This document shows positions 11,192-22,800 of a DNA stretch of 64,000 nt, piece by piece; the stretch's first letter is position 1, and every line of letters begins with the position of its first letter. The notes beneath the pieces were generated by a model. The model was not told where the DNA came from and ran no database searches. It saw only the letters and a list, made by a program, of their open reading frames with translations. Both the position numbers and the translations under genes were made by a program. Source of the DNA: Ipomoea triloba. Its lineage: Eukaryota > Streptophyta > Magnoliopsida > Solanales > Convolvulaceae. Where the stretch lies: NCBI RefSeq assembly GCF_003576645.1, contig NC_044916.1, forward strand, positions 15,973,477 to 16,037,476, given 5' to 3'.

Positions 11192-11656
11192 CTATTCCTC
11201 CACCGAAGCTGCATTTGTTGCCATAGCGGACATGACCGTGTAGACGTGGGTCCATTCCGAGGCTAGTTTCCTCATCGGCGATGGCTGAGATATGGGAGAT
11301 GAGCTTTCGCTGCTAAGGGGCTCGCTTGATGGAGTAGGATTTGCAGGGCCCTTGCTGCTGGTAGTTGTACTTGAGGGAGTAGGACTTGCAGGGCCCTTGT
11401 TGCTGGTAGTTTCCGTTGTAGCAGACGAACCCTTGTCATATGCAGCGTTCCGTGACCTGGTGGAGCCGCCTCTAAGCCTTTGTACAATGTTGCGGGCAAT
11501 GCTTTGAGTCTCGTCTAACTCCACCCCTAGGTCCCTCACTCGACTCTGAGTCAGTGCACCTTGCACCTCGCGCCTGTCGGAGCCGGCCACAGAAGATGCC
11601 TTAGAGCCGGTAGCTTGAGCGTAAGTCTTTTTGGAGGAGGGCTTTCTTGACGCCAT
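11192..11656 (-). pseudogene. N-terminal gag fragment of the Tat-like element
   Basis: The 154-aa ORF begins MASRKPSSKKTYAQATGSKA and is basic, then Ser/Pro/Thr-rich with a repeated GPASPTPSS segment. It starts about 55 bases after the primer site, the usual place for gag. An in-frame TAG at 11192-11194 stops it, but the same frame continues LANITKALEGISGLLHSQER to 11108, so the stop is a nonsense mutation, probably from a Gln codon. No zinc knuckle or capsid domain is present in the remaining piece. The gag call rests on position. Confidence 0.65.
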
Positions 11657-11710
11657 TTAGATCCTTTGCAGAGTTTGGAAGTCAACGGTGAAGAGATGAG
11701 AGGCAAAGAA

Positions 11711-11728
11711 GTTCCACTGGGCGTGCCA
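11711..11728 (-). other. Primer binding site of the Tat-like element
   Basis: The minus strand reads TGGCACGCCCAGTGGAAC five bases inside the LTR end, a form common in plant Ty3 elements. The tRNA was not assigned. Confidence 0.6.
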
Positions 11729-11733
11729 CAATC

Positions 11734-12582
11734 TGTAAACACAAAAAATTTGAAATTGTATATATTCACAATATCGGGTTACAGTGTGTGTGTAATTGAA
11801 GGTGCAGGTACAAATTCTCTGTACAGTCTTCTGATTCTCCACTGACGTGTTCTACTGAAGTGCCTCCGGGATTCAAGTGGCGTAGCCTCTGGGATTCAAG
11901 TGGCGTAGCCTCCGGGATTTAAGTGGCGTAGCCTCCGGGATTCAAATAGCGTAGCCTCTGGGATTCATTTGACGTAGCTTTCGGGATTCAAGTAGCGTAG
12001 CTTTCCGGGATTCAACTGGCGTGGCCTTCCAGGATTCAAGTGGCGTGAACTTCAACAGAAACCGTCAAGCTTCAAGATCTTTAAACGATTCAAGTCCCTA
12101 ACTTCTAACTGCTTCAAAGATGCGTTCAATGCTCTCAAATCTTCAATCTTCAAGGTGTGTTTCAAATGGGAAATGAGGGGCTTTATTTATAGTGGGGTGT
12201 GTAACCAACTTCCCTCAACAAACTCCTTAAATAATTAATTAAATAATTAATTAATTAATTAAGGGAATGAACATTGCCACAATCAAGTCCAGGTTCAAAA
12301 CTCTATCATCTAATTCAAATTCAAATCAATTAATATTAAATTCAAATATAATAAAATTACATTTAAATTATAATTATAATTATAATTAAATTCAAATATG
12401 AATTGGACTTGGACCATTAATCAATTAATTCAATAACCCAACATCAAATTTAATTGGGCTAATTAAATTAATTTAATCATCATGACCTAATTAATTAAAT
12501 TGGTACAATAATCAATCTCAAAATTAGTCCCAATAATAATTTAATCAATCCATTTTTCGAGCTCAAATTTTCTGTGTCTACA
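11734..12582 (-). repeat. LTR of the Tat-like element, 849 bp
   Basis: On the plus strand it runs TGTAAACAC to GTCTACA, so the minus strand starts TGTAGACAC and ends GTGTTTACA. It holds a 23-27-bp minisatellite at about 11854-12050 (core GCCTCCGGGATTCAAGTGGCG, about 8 units) and a minus-strand TATA box (CTATAAATAAAG) at 12181-12192. It is AT-rich with many TTAATTAA runs at 12230-12500. Confidence 0.85.
11854..12050. repeat. Minisatellite of about 24-27-bp units in the LTR
   Basis: About eight units of GTAGCCTCCGGGATTCAAGTGGC with scattered substitutions. The sister LTR has about six units at 61703-61850, so the array belongs to the LTR family and varies in copy number. Confidence 0.85.
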
Positions 12583-13102
12583 GTGTCATTAGCTTCTTCT
12601 AAGAAATAACCAAAATTGAATTCTACGCACTTGTTTTAGGCGTATTGATTTTAATCTTACTTTTTGGTTGGGTGACAATGAAAATGTGCAACCACTATTC
12701 GATAGTGTGTATTAATTATGGAGTAAATCACTAACTTGGTTGGGGTTAACTCGATTTTAATTATTTTCTTCAACTAGTAACATGTTAAACGATCTCCTCA
12801 ATAAGTAACAAGCATAATAACCTCCAATCAAGTTGGTCAGTAACATCGACTCTTCTTAAGAGTTGTCTATATTGACATTCTTAATTTGAATCGGTTCGAC
12901 TCTTCTTAAGAGTTGTCTATATTGACATTCTTAATTTGAATCGGTTAGCTATAGACAAAGAATTTCCCGTAAATCAAAATAATATGTTTCATCATATTTT
13001 TCCATTAATTCCAAAGAACAATATCAACCATTGCTGGAAGTGCCCATCTTGTTCAATTCAATGAAAATTCAGAGAAGGCCATCTCTGGAATCATCACATT
13101 TA
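12583..13102. other. Intergenic DNA with an exact 50-bp duplication
   Basis: No gene is seen. A perfect tandem pair lies at 12847-12896/12897-12946 (unit begins CGACTCTTCTTAAGAGTTGT and contains the palindrome CTCTTAAGAG). The rest is AT-rich, single-copy-looking sequence between the retroelement and the host gene. Confidence 0.7.
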
Positions 13103-13423
13103 GAGCATCTCCAATAACCTTTAGTTTTTTGTGATTTTTGAGGTGTTAATTAAGAGAGAGAAGAGGGGAGGGAGGGGGGGGAGAGAAAAAGAAAAAGAAA
13201 AAAGAAAAATAAGAATCAACAAAAATTTTAAAAAATGGTGATTCTTCACTGGCGGGCGACGGCCACTCTGAAGTGCCCCAGCGGGCGCGGGCGCACAGTG
13301 TAGTCCAAGCGCGCCTTCTGCATTTTTTTTTCTCAAGAAAAAATCTAATGAGAAAATCAAGCTTCTCATTTGTCCAAAAATCTAAACATCAATTTTTAGC
13401 AAAGTCCAGTGCCGGAGATGCTC
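13103..13423. mobile_element. Tourist-like MITE 3' of MSRB
   Basis: Terminal inverted repeats GAGCATCTCC and GGAGATGCTC are flanked by TTA on both sides (13100-13102 and 13424-13426), the target duplication of PIF/Harbinger MITEs. The interior has a purine-rich tract at 13153-13210 and a GC-rich centre. There is no coding capacity. It lies 260 bases beyond the stop codon of MSRB. Confidence 0.85.
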
Positions 13424-13683
13424 TTAGAGAGAATGCTAAATAGTCCAACAAGTTTCACACAACAAAATGTATTCAAGAAAACACAACAATACAACTTCTA
13501 ATCATGTTTTAACTTCATAATAAACCCCCCAATACACAAGAGCATGGAGAATAATAGTCTTCAAAACAACAATAAACTAAATTAAAGTTTTCATAGCTAT
13601 TGCCTACTATGGAGAATGGCACTCCCGAGTCCCCAAGGCCTACATCAGAGAAATGTGGTCTTGCACTACAGCCGCCTCCAATT

Positions 13684-16650
13684 TCACTGGTCTGCTGAAG
13701 AATTTGGAGGAACAAACTTGATTGAGACACTGTTCACGCAGTGGCGTTCGTCTGTTGGTGTTTTGAACCCTTCGCCTTTGAAGACATGGCCGAGGTGTCC
13801 ACCACAGGCAGTACAGGTGATTTCAGTCCTCCTGCCATCGGGGTCCGGCTGACAACATGCCACATTTGTGTTACAGTATAGAAAAACAAGGGAAGGTTAT
13901 GGTTTAGCAGCAGTTGCAAAATGTTTCATGCTAGCTAGTTTAAAGCCTGCAGTTTTCATATCTGACTGGAAGTTACTAATAACTGAAAAGTGTATTAATC
14001 TGAGATAGAAATTGGCATTTAATCCATACCACCATGCTCCCTTACTTTACTTCTTGATATTATATATAATCTAAGATTGGGCCAAGGTCACTGAATTGGG
14101 CTATAATGCACATTGGCCAAACCACACTAAAAGAATAAATCCAAATAATTAGTTAGTCTAACCCATGACCTTATAAACTAACCCATATGTTTTCTCTTTT
14201 TCTGAACATGCCTAACTGCCTGTTAGAGAACCAGCCGTCTGCAACTTCAATCACATTTCTTTGTTGGTCTTACATTATATGTTACTTAAGGTCTGTTTCT
14301 TTAGAATTTCGGTAACAGTAGGCATGGTATGTGAACTGTGAACATGCATGAAAATTGATAAGTAAAAAGTTCCGAGAATGTATAATAGCAGGTAAGAATT
14401 CCTTACAGTGCGGGTAATTGCCCCTGGGAAACCCTCATAAAAGGCAGGCCAACCACAACCAGAGTCGAACTTGGTTGTAGATTTATAGAGAGGGGTCTTG
14501 CAACCAGCACAATTGTAAATCCCTTCCTCATAAAACTTGTTGTATTCTCCAGTTCCACGCAATCTGAAAAGCATTCATTTGTTAGCCACTGTCTAGCATA
14601 TAAAATATATGCAAGAAACTATCTTTATAGTGTTTATACAGAGATTGAACAAAGAATTCTATGGTGCACCTGTAATTTTGGATGCTTGAACAAACGGAAG
14701 AACCACAAAGTCACAGGTCCCCAAATGCAGGTAAAATATAAAGCGATTAAGTTTGATTGATTCCTTGTAATGAGTCGATGAAACAATTATATTAGGCATT
14801 TTGAATCATATATCACTCCTAAACTTTCCTAGTTCTTATTTTTTAGCCTTTCAAAGTCATCCACTTTCCAAAACGGCATTCGAAACTATTCAAACCATTT
14901 GAAGATTAAAGAAGTCAGTGATACACCATTAGACATTACATATCAACACACTTTTCCAAAACTTGCCACTTCACTGGTTGAACACATTAGGGGTGTGTTT
15001 GGTTTGCACATGGGAATCGAAATTTAGAATCAAATAATGGGTTTTGGTCAAAATATTTTACATGTTTGGTAATATGGTGGAATTAAAATGATTACCAATA
15101 TTGATGCTTGGTTATTATGACCCTATCATGAGAATAAAAGTTTTAAAAATACAAAAACAAAAAATCAATGCAATTGATCCTAATATATATGACATCCAAA
15201 GCACCAATATGAACAAAAAAAAATCAAAACAAAAATCTAAAAGTACTAATCCAAACTTAAAAATCAGATTACCAATAAGATGAAATGACATCCATTTTCA
15301 ATTAGGGAATAAAGTTTTTAATTGAATGGGTAATCAAATCCCATAGTTATGTTTTAAAAAGTTGTCAACCAAACACTAACAATGATTTTGATTCCCATTC
15401 TTGGTGTGTAAACGATGAACCAAACACATCCTAAAAGTTATCTTAACCCACAATGATCCAAGAATTCTTTAAAATATCACAGCACCTCAAGAAATTTTCA
15501 TAAATTATAAAATGCCAAACTCAATAAGGGTGCATTGAGAACTTAGAGAGCTCAATTATATTATAATCACTTCACTAGAAAGTGAAATTGAAAACATAAA
15601 AGGTTTTCTGTTTTTTTTTTTACGTTAATTAGTACATTAAAAGGTTTAGACAAGATGAAAGTATTTTAAAGAGGAACAGGCACAGTACAGTGGAAAATCT
15701 AGACATCAATTAGCATTATTCTGGTTGTTTATCTAGAACCTTGTTTTCCATTTCTTCCCATTTTCCATGACACCATTTACCAAGATGTCCAAATTATTTC
15801 AGACACTAGGAACTCTTTCAAGATTCAGCAAGTTAACTAATCTACTAATTTCATAGGAAATGATAAGCGCAATAATGAAGAACTGTTCATATAAGAGACT
15901 TAGACATCAAGCTAAAACTAAGGGTGTGTTTGGTCTGCACATGGAAATCAAAATCGAAATTGGAATAAAATACTTTGTATTGGTAATAGTAATGGGTTAT
16001 GTTGAAAATATTTTGCATATGTGATAGTAGGGTGGAATTGGAATGAATATTACTGTATGGTTATGCAATACTATAATTAGAATAAAAGTTCTAAAAATAC
16101 AAAAACAAAAATACCAAGACAATTAATCCTAATACAATGACATCTTAAACACTTATATGATCAAAAATAAAAACAAAAATTTAAACGCACTGATCCAAAC
16201 TTAAAAATCAAATTTTCAATATAAGATGGAATGAAACCATTTTTAATTAGGAAAAAAAATTCTTAATTGAAATATAATCAAATACCATAGTTATATTCTA
16301 AAAGTTATAAATCGAAAAATAATTATAATTTTTAATTCTCATTCTAACGTGTAAACGCATGAACCAAACACATCCTATTTAACATGATGAAGCATAAAAA
16401 ATTAGTAGGTGACCTCTTATATAAAAGAGTCACTATATGCCATCTAAACATAAGTTACTTGACTGCCCAGAACTATTAATCCGTAATACAGTTACAATCC
16501 GCCAAAACCGATGTTGTATACGAAGGATTGAGAAAAAGGAAGGAGAAGTGAAAATTACTCGGTGCCCTTTTCTCGGAGGATCCGGAACTGTTCGGGTGAG
16601 AGAATGGCCCTCCATTCCTCCTCAGATTTCTCGACTTTTGTCACCGCCAT
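13684..16650 (-). CDS. MSRB: Peptide-methionine (R)-S-oxide reductase B, 3 exons, 137 aa
   Basis: The enzyme reduces methionine-R-sulfoxide in free or protein form back to methionine, using thioredoxin- or glutaredoxin-type reductants. Exons are 16559-16650, 14407-14563 and 13684-13848. Both introns (1995 and 558 bp) are GT-AG and the frame closes exactly. Exon 1 encodes the start [20 protein letters not shown]. Exon 2 holds the first zinc pair CAGC and [10 protein letters not shown], whose Cys is the usual resolving residue. Exon 3 holds the second zinc pair [12 protein letters not shown] and the catalytic Cys in DERHCVNS. All expected cysteines are present. The length matches the short plant isoforms without transit peptide, so a cytosolic location is inferred. 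The stop follows PPNSSADQ. This is the only host gene recognised in the window and it appears intact. Confidence 0.93.
14990..15431. mobile_element. MITE in MSRB intron 1 (copy A)
   Basis: The ends are GGGGTGTGTTTGGTTTGCACATG and, inverted, GGATGTGTTTGGTTCATCG, with TA on both sides (TTA before, TAA after). The interior is AT-rich with no ORF of interest. Copy B lies 500 bases away in the same orientation. The superfamily is uncertain: the ends resemble Tourist-like MITEs but the 3-bp duplication is not exact. Confidence 0.65.
15922..16374. mobile_element. MITE in MSRB intron 1 (copy B)
   Basis: The ends GGGTGTGTTTGGTCTGCACATG and inverted GGATGTGTTTGGTTCATGCG match copy A, and the interiors are alignable but diverged (shared ATACAAAAACAAAAA and GATCCAAACTTAAAAATCA). 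The flanks are TAA and TAT. The two copies together make up nearly half of intron 1. Confidence 0.65.
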
Positions 16651-16878
16651 GGCCGTTGACTGCAGAAACAGATGGGTTCTCTGTGTTATACACACGCAAA
16701 ACACATATACATATGGAGTATATATAATACATATATAAATTTACTCATATTGTCAGTGGGTGTTTCTTTTTAGAAATGAATATGGATGGCGGAGTGGGGC
16801 AGATTCAATGGAAATTTTAATCTATTCATAAATCATAATCATGGTTCAATTGTCCCGGACGGCTAACGCCCTGAATTA
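16651..16878 (-). promoter_or_regulatory. Upstream region of MSRB
   Basis: Only about 230 bases separate the start codon from the foldback element at 16879. The minus strand has TATATATAC-like sequence around 16715-16735, about 70-80 bases before the ATG, which could serve as a TATA box. No other element was recognised. The extent of the promoter is a guess. Confidence 0.35.
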
Positions 16879-17625
16879 GGCAAATTTTATTGTGGAACTA
16901 GTTCCAAAACGATGTTGTTTTTTTTAATTAAAAGAAACGATACACATTTCGTCTATTTGTTTGTATAACATTTTAATTTCATTTTATTGTAGTTTCATTT
17001 CGTCACAATTAAAGTATCATTTTATTTTAATTACAATTTCATTTGACATTATATACTCAATATGTGAGACCTGTTATTGAATTTTAATTTATACATACTG
17101 CAGTCTTATTACAACATCACTAAAGTATAATTCTAATTCAACTAGAGTTTAATTAGACAATTTACACTCTAATATGTGAAATTGTTATTCAGTTTCATTT
17201 TATATATATTGTAGTTTCATTACAACACAACTAGAATATCATTTGGACATAACTACAGTTTCATTTAACAATATACACTCAATATGTAAAACATGTTATT
17301 CAGTTTCATTTTATACATACCGTAGTTTCATTTCAACACAGCTAAAGTATCATTTCAATTCAATTACAGTTTCATTTCATACATACTGTAATTTCATTTA
17401 AGCACAACTAAAATATCAATTCAATTCAACTACAGTTTCATTTGATAATATATATACTTAATATGTGAGACATATTATTCAGTTTCATTTTAAATACAAT
17501 GTAGTTTCGTTTTATTTTGAGCACATCACAAATACTGGATTTTTATTAAATATAACGGTCGCCGTTTTTTTACTTAAAAAAAACGGCGCCATTTTTGGAC
17601 CATGGTCCACCGTATAACAATTGCC
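16879..17625. mobile_element. Foldback element with palindromic ends and a tandem-repeat core (copy 1)
   Basis: The ends are GGCAAATTTTATTGTGGAACTAGTTCC and, inverted, GGCAATTGTTATACGGTGGACCATGGTCC. Each contains a palindrome (GGAACTAGTTCC, GGACCATGGTCC). TGAATTA flanks it on both sides (16872-16878 and 17626-17632), extendable to 9 bp as CCTGAATTA, a Mutator-like size. The core consists of diverged repeats of about 110 bp (marker AATATGTGAGACCTGTTATT, seen near 17060, 17171, 17280 and 17459). There is no transposase. The ends are related to those of 56937-57665. Confidence 0.7.
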
Positions 17626-17664
17626 TGAATTACTACCCAATCATCATTTGGCAAGTTGGCCTTA

Positions 17665-18165
17665 CAGGGCGTTTGGTTGGGAGGAGAGAATTATGGAGGA
17701 AAAGAATTGTAATTCGGCGGAATTGCAATTCAATTAATAAAGTAAGAATTGAAATTACAGTGTTTGGTAGGAAGGAATAGGAGTACAGAGAATTGAAAGA
17801 TAAGAAACGAAAAAATAACTAAAATACCCTTATGTTGTAAACTTGTAATAGATGTTGTAGTAGTAGAGTAGTATTAGTAGTAGTAGTAGTAGTAGTAGTA
17901 ATAATAATAATAATAATTCTTTCAATTTTTTTAAAAGACAAAGGGTATGGGAGGAGGGGCAAAATTGTCTTTACACCAACAAAATTGCCCCTCCTCTCCA
18001 TTGTACTCCATGAATTGCAATTCATTATTTGGAGGGAACTGTAATTCCGCGGAATTGCCCCTCCAACCAAACAATGTAGTTTGAGAATTCGTTGTATTGA
18101 AATTCAATGAATTGCAATTCCATCCAAACTACACCCAACCAAACTACACCCAACCAAACAACCCC
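17665..18165. mobile_element. Tourist-like MITE
   Basis: It starts CAGGGCGTTTGGTTGGG and ends, inverted, GGGGTTGTTTGGTTGGG, with TTA on both sides (17662-17664, 18166-18168). It contains a (TAG)n(TAA)n microsatellite at about 17862-17918. There is no coding capacity. Confidence 0.75.
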
Positions 18166-18168
18166 TTA

Positions 18169-18618
18169 ATTCATTGGGAGAAAGATAAGGGTTGGGAGTC
18201 TCATTTGTGTAAGCTTCTTAACCTACCCTTATTCTTGCAATACTTTCTCACTTTTAAAAATGGATCTACTTTCACATCATCAAATTTACAATTTCTCCAC
18301 TATTTTTCTATACATCCTTACAATATTCTATCACTTTCAAAAGTGGTCCTACCTTCATATTATATTATTATAAATATAATAACAAAATAATAATAATAAT
18401 TATTAATAAAAAAAAGTACATAAAAGGCTGACGTGCAACAGCCTTTTACAGGTAAGCCACATGATTTTCAAAGTTAAACCAAAACAAATTTAAAAAGTCA
18501 CTTCATAGTCCACATCATCTCGCAATTGACAAAATTTCAAGGACGAGGACAACCTCATATAGAATGAAAAAGATAAATTATGGTAACTGGTAAGTAGTTG
18601 ATATGAAGTTGGTACTTT
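18169..18618. other. Intergenic AT-rich DNA
   Basis: No gene or mobile-element structure could be supported here. An AT-rich run with TAATAATAATAATTATT lies at about 18380-18410. Confidence 0.6.
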
Positions 18619-18732
18619 TTTTGTGTGTGAATATTATTGACTCTATTACAATATAATATCTGATCATACATACTTTCTCAACCTACTGAAGCACAAAGAG
18701 CCAACGTCCCCACTATGGATCGAAAGTAATGG
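18619..18732 (-). mobile_element. SINE-like element, copy 1
   Basis: On the minus strand it reads a B-box-like TTCGATCCATAG, then GGCTCTTTGTGCTTCAGTAGG, then ATTATATTGTAATAGAGTC and an A-rich tail (CACACACAAAAAAAG). This matches the copy at 24097-24216 along its length. No clear target duplication was found for this copy. Confidence 0.6.
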
Positions 18733-19339
18733 TTTATAAGGGTATTTTCAATTTAATTAGAAAGAAAATGGGGCACGTGTGGCACGTGGTATGTGTAGGT
18801 ATGCACCAATGATATGTATGTGTGCTTTGCACGCGCTATTGTACCCCACCACCACAACATATAATTAAAACAAAAGTTTAATCCTTCAACAGTCACAACT
18901 TGTGCTTGCCGAAAGGACTGACTGTCGCGATGTACGAACATTTTTTCCTATCAAGAAAACATTGTTTTAGCAAATTCGTGTTGCAAAATTACCAAAATTT
19001 CTAAAAAGGCATTCATCAATTTGGAGATACATATTAGCAACTCGTATCACAAACTAGTACAATAACCATCGCCTTGAAGAAATAATATATCGTGGATGGC
19101 TAAAGGTAAAAGCATATTTTAATCTCATAAAAAAGAAGGTTGCCAATTTCAATTCCATCTATAAAAAATACAACAAAGAGGTCGGCCAAGCGGAGCAAAT
19201 GACAATGACGTGCTGGTAAGTGTTCACGTAGAATATGAAAACAATTATAAGGCTTTTAAAAAAAAAAATTATTATAAGGTATCATACTTTCCTTCTCAAC
19301 CTGTGTGGCACTTGCTTAAAAGTTATCAATCTTTTGATT
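18733..19339. other. Intergenic DNA up to the LINE target site
   Basis: No coding region, tRNA or element ends could be supported. It is the pre-insertion flank of the LINE, ending in the first copy of its target duplication (19340-19357). Confidence 0.6.
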
Positions 19340-19357
19340 AAATGGTAATGTGAAAGA

Positions 19358-19811
19358 AACTCAACTTACTCCCAGAACCAACATGGTGGCGGACCAATCC
19401 TTCCAAAAGAAACTGCCAACTATTAGGACGACCCAAACGCATCAAACACCAATGGTCCAAAGTCAGACCCCTTACCAGGTTCCGAACAGACAACCTAATA
19501 CGGCAAACCGAGGTAATCAAAGGGGGAGAGGCGGCAGAGGAGGAGCCCCAAGAAGGGCAGCAGCAGAAACAGAGCACACGGTTGTCAGGGGACGCACTTA
19601 TGGCAAACAAATCTCTACCACGGTTGTCCACCATCAGACCGACATCCCGGAGTCATCGTGCAGGAATGACATGGACGTCGAACTCCTCGGTGACCCACCC
19701 GATATCCCCAGAGTATTTGCAAATCGACCGGTCGACCATGACGAGCAAATGTTAGATGACGGTGGTCAATTTGACCAAGGGCCTCTGGCTCACGGCCTCC
19801 AGTGCTCCTGA
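19358..19811 (+). pseudogene. LINE ORF1 C-terminal remnant
   Basis: An open frame from the truncation point to the TGA at 19809-19811. It is Gln/Asn/Pro-rich, then has an RG-rich basic stretch (RGRGGRGGAPRR), then an acidic tail. The nucleic-acid-binding N-terminal domain (DUF4283 and zinc knuckle in this LINE class) is missing because of truncation. ORF2 begins 30 bases later. Confidence 0.7.
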
Positions 19812-19841
19812 GCACTGCGGTTTGTTTTCCCTTTCATATTT

Positions 19842-22800
19842 ATGATTTGCTTCACATGGAATTGTCAGGGTGCCGCTTCCAAATCGTTCAAGCGCACCCT
19901 ATCTTATTTTTGTCGTAAATTTCACCCTGATGTGGTTTGTCTCTTTGAGCCAAAAGTTTCAGGCACACATGCTAATAGGATTTGCAGCAGCTTTGGTTTC
20001 GAAGATTGGATTCGAGTGGAAGCTGTTGGATTCTCCGGCGGCATATGGGTATTTTGGAAACCCCTTATTCATATACAAATTCTATGTACCCACCCCCAAT
20101 TTATTTGCTTGCAGGTTAAAGATGGTCTATCCTCACCCTGGGTGTTTTCTGCAGTATATGGTAGCCCAAATCTCCCTTTGCGCAAAAAATTATTCACTGA
20201 CCTGTCTGCTAACATTTCTGACCCCCACTCCTGCTGGCTTATTTGTGGAGATTTTAACTCTGTTACCAATAGGGACGAAGTTAGCAATACCGAGAGCTTC
20301 ATGTCATCTAGATGTGCAGATTTTGTAGATTGGATCTCTAGGGAAGGCCTAATCGATCTAGGGTTTGAAGGGCCAAAATTCACATGGACAAGAGGCAAGA
20401 ATACGACATCATATAAAGCCGCTAGACTTGATCGGGCCTTATGCAATGGCGAATGGAAATTGAGGTTCCCTAACGCAAAAGTCGAGCATCTCCCAAGGTT
20501 AAACTCGGACCACATACCGCTGTTAATCTCCTGCAACCCGGCCACAACCTCATACGAGTGTAAGAAATTCATATTTAATTTCGCTTGGACAATCCATAAG
20601 GACTTTCGCAGTTGTGTCCGTGACTCATGGCTACCTAATAGAGATCTGGAAGATAACAAGACGGCAATGGCAGTCGCACTAATAGAATGGAACAAGAGAA
20701 GCTTTGGGAACATTTTTCAGAGAAAGAAACGACTTATGGCCAGGCTAAAAGGAATTCAAACTCATTTATCGCTTCATGTTAGACAGGATCTTATCAATCT
20801 TGAAAAGAAGCTGAGCAAAGAACTGGAAATTACACTTCACCAAGAAGAGCTGGTCTGGTTCCAGTGATCAAGAGCAGAATGGATCGCATCCGGAGATCGA
20901 AATACGAAATTTTACCACATGGCGACCTTAGTAAAAAATAGTAAAGTAAGGGTGAACGCATTGACAACAGACGAAGGCCAAAGGATCACTGAGGAATCTT
21001 TATTAATGGATCATGTCAGAAGCTATTTTACCAACCTCTTCTCTGAACCTCAGTCTGAATACAACCACCCCCAAATGCAAGGTAGCTTTCCAGAACTAGA
21101 TCCACATGAATGGCAACAAATCAATCGCCCCTTCCAATCAGAAGAAATCAAACAAGCCTTATTCGAGATGGATGCTTGCAAATCCCCAGGCCCTGACGGA
21201 TTTACAGTAGGGTTCTATCAGAAATCCTGGGATATTGTAGGTGACAGCCTTGTCAAGTTCGCACTGGACTTCTTTGCAGAAGGAAAGTTACACCCTGGCT
21301 GTAATGATACAGTGATCACCCTCATTCCAAAAGTCACATGCCCTGAATCCGTGAAACAACTACGGCCTATAGGATTATGCAACATCACGTACAAGATCCT
21401 AACAAAGACAATGGCCAACCGTCTTAGAGAAGCTTCAAAGAAACTAATAGGACCGAATCAAACAAGCTTCGTACCTGGCAGACAGATCTCATATAATATC
21501 ATCGTCTTGCAAGAAGTATTGAATTCAATGAATGCAAGAAAAGCATCTACAGGTTGGATGATCATGAAGGTGGACTCGGAGAAAGCTTATGACAAGCTAG
21601 ATTGGAGATTTATCGAGGAAACTTTAACAAGTATAGGCTTTAATGAGGTTTGGAGAAGAAATTTAATGGAGTGTATTACCACACCAAGAATGGCCATTAA
21701 CTGGAACGGCAAAACTTCACAATGGTTTCTTCCTAAGAGGGGAATCAGACAGGGAGATCCTATTTCACCCTTACTTTTTGTTTTATGTATTGAAAGACTC
21801 GGCCATCTTATTAATACCTCTGTACAAAACGGTAACTGGAGAGGTATCAAACTGAGTAGACAAGGACCTCACTTATCTCATCTCTTTTTTGCAGACGACA
21901 TGATTTTGCGAAACCACACAAGCTGAGGAAATGATCCGTTGCCTGAACACATTTTGCGAAAAGTCTGGCCAACGAGTTAACTCTCTGAAATCATCCCTAC
22001 TATTTTCCAAGAACACACATCCAGATCTACAACAAAGAATAATGAATCTTACAGGAATACCTAGAGTGGAGGATATGGGGAAATACCTCGGGGTTCCCTC
22101 AATTCACGGAAGACTTAAGAAAGCATCATACTCAGGTCTCATTGACAGAATCCAAGGCAAACTTGCCGGCTGGAAGTACAGGACACTCTCTATGGCGGGT
22201 AGAATAGTTCTTGCCCAATCAGTCCTATCTTCCATGCCTTACTACACGATGCAATCAACTCTGCTGCCCAAAGGCGTAATTACAACGATCGAGAAGCTCA
22301 TCCGAAATTTCATTTGGGGAAGTTCACCAGACCAAAGGAGATGCCACCTATTGAGCTGGGAAACTATCACTAAACCCAAGGAAGGCGGGGGTCTAGGACT
22401 TCGCAGACTTGAAGAAATGAACGAGGCCTTCATTGCAAAACTAGGATGGCGTTTAATACAAAAAGAAAATTGCTTGTGGGCACAAGTTCTCAAAGCCAAA
22501 TATGCTATCTCCTCGGAGGACTGTGCTACATGGAGGGCAAAACCTAGAATGTCAAACATCTGGAAAGGCATCCTGAAAGCAGTTCTAATTCTGAGGAAAG
22601 GCATGACAACACTAGTTAGAAATGGTAAGGGCACATCATTCTGGTTGGACAAATGGATGGGAGAAGGTCCGTTAATTGACCGCTCTACATCCATGATTCC
22701 TCCCTCCGAAATCTACAAAACTGTGGATCAATACTGGAATCAAGACGGTACTTGGAATGTGATTACTCTACAACAATTTCTCCCGGTGAACGTACTAGAC

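Larger units (their letters stand above)
11108..12582 (-). mobile_element. 5' end of a Tat-like Ty3 element: LTR, primer site, start of gag
   Basis: Read on the minus strand: LTR 12582-11734, a primer-site-like TGGCACGCCCAGTGGAAC, a short leader, and a gag-like ORF from 11656 that is cut off by the Sirevirus LTR end at 11107/11108. The LTR is the same family as the one at 61585-62342, in the same orientation. There the 3' end of an element is seen, so these are two different partial copies. Confidence 0.75.

Noticed and set aside
18753..18941. Minus-strand 62-codon frame
   Set aside because: No start context, no homology recognised, and AT-rich flanks. It is probably chance.
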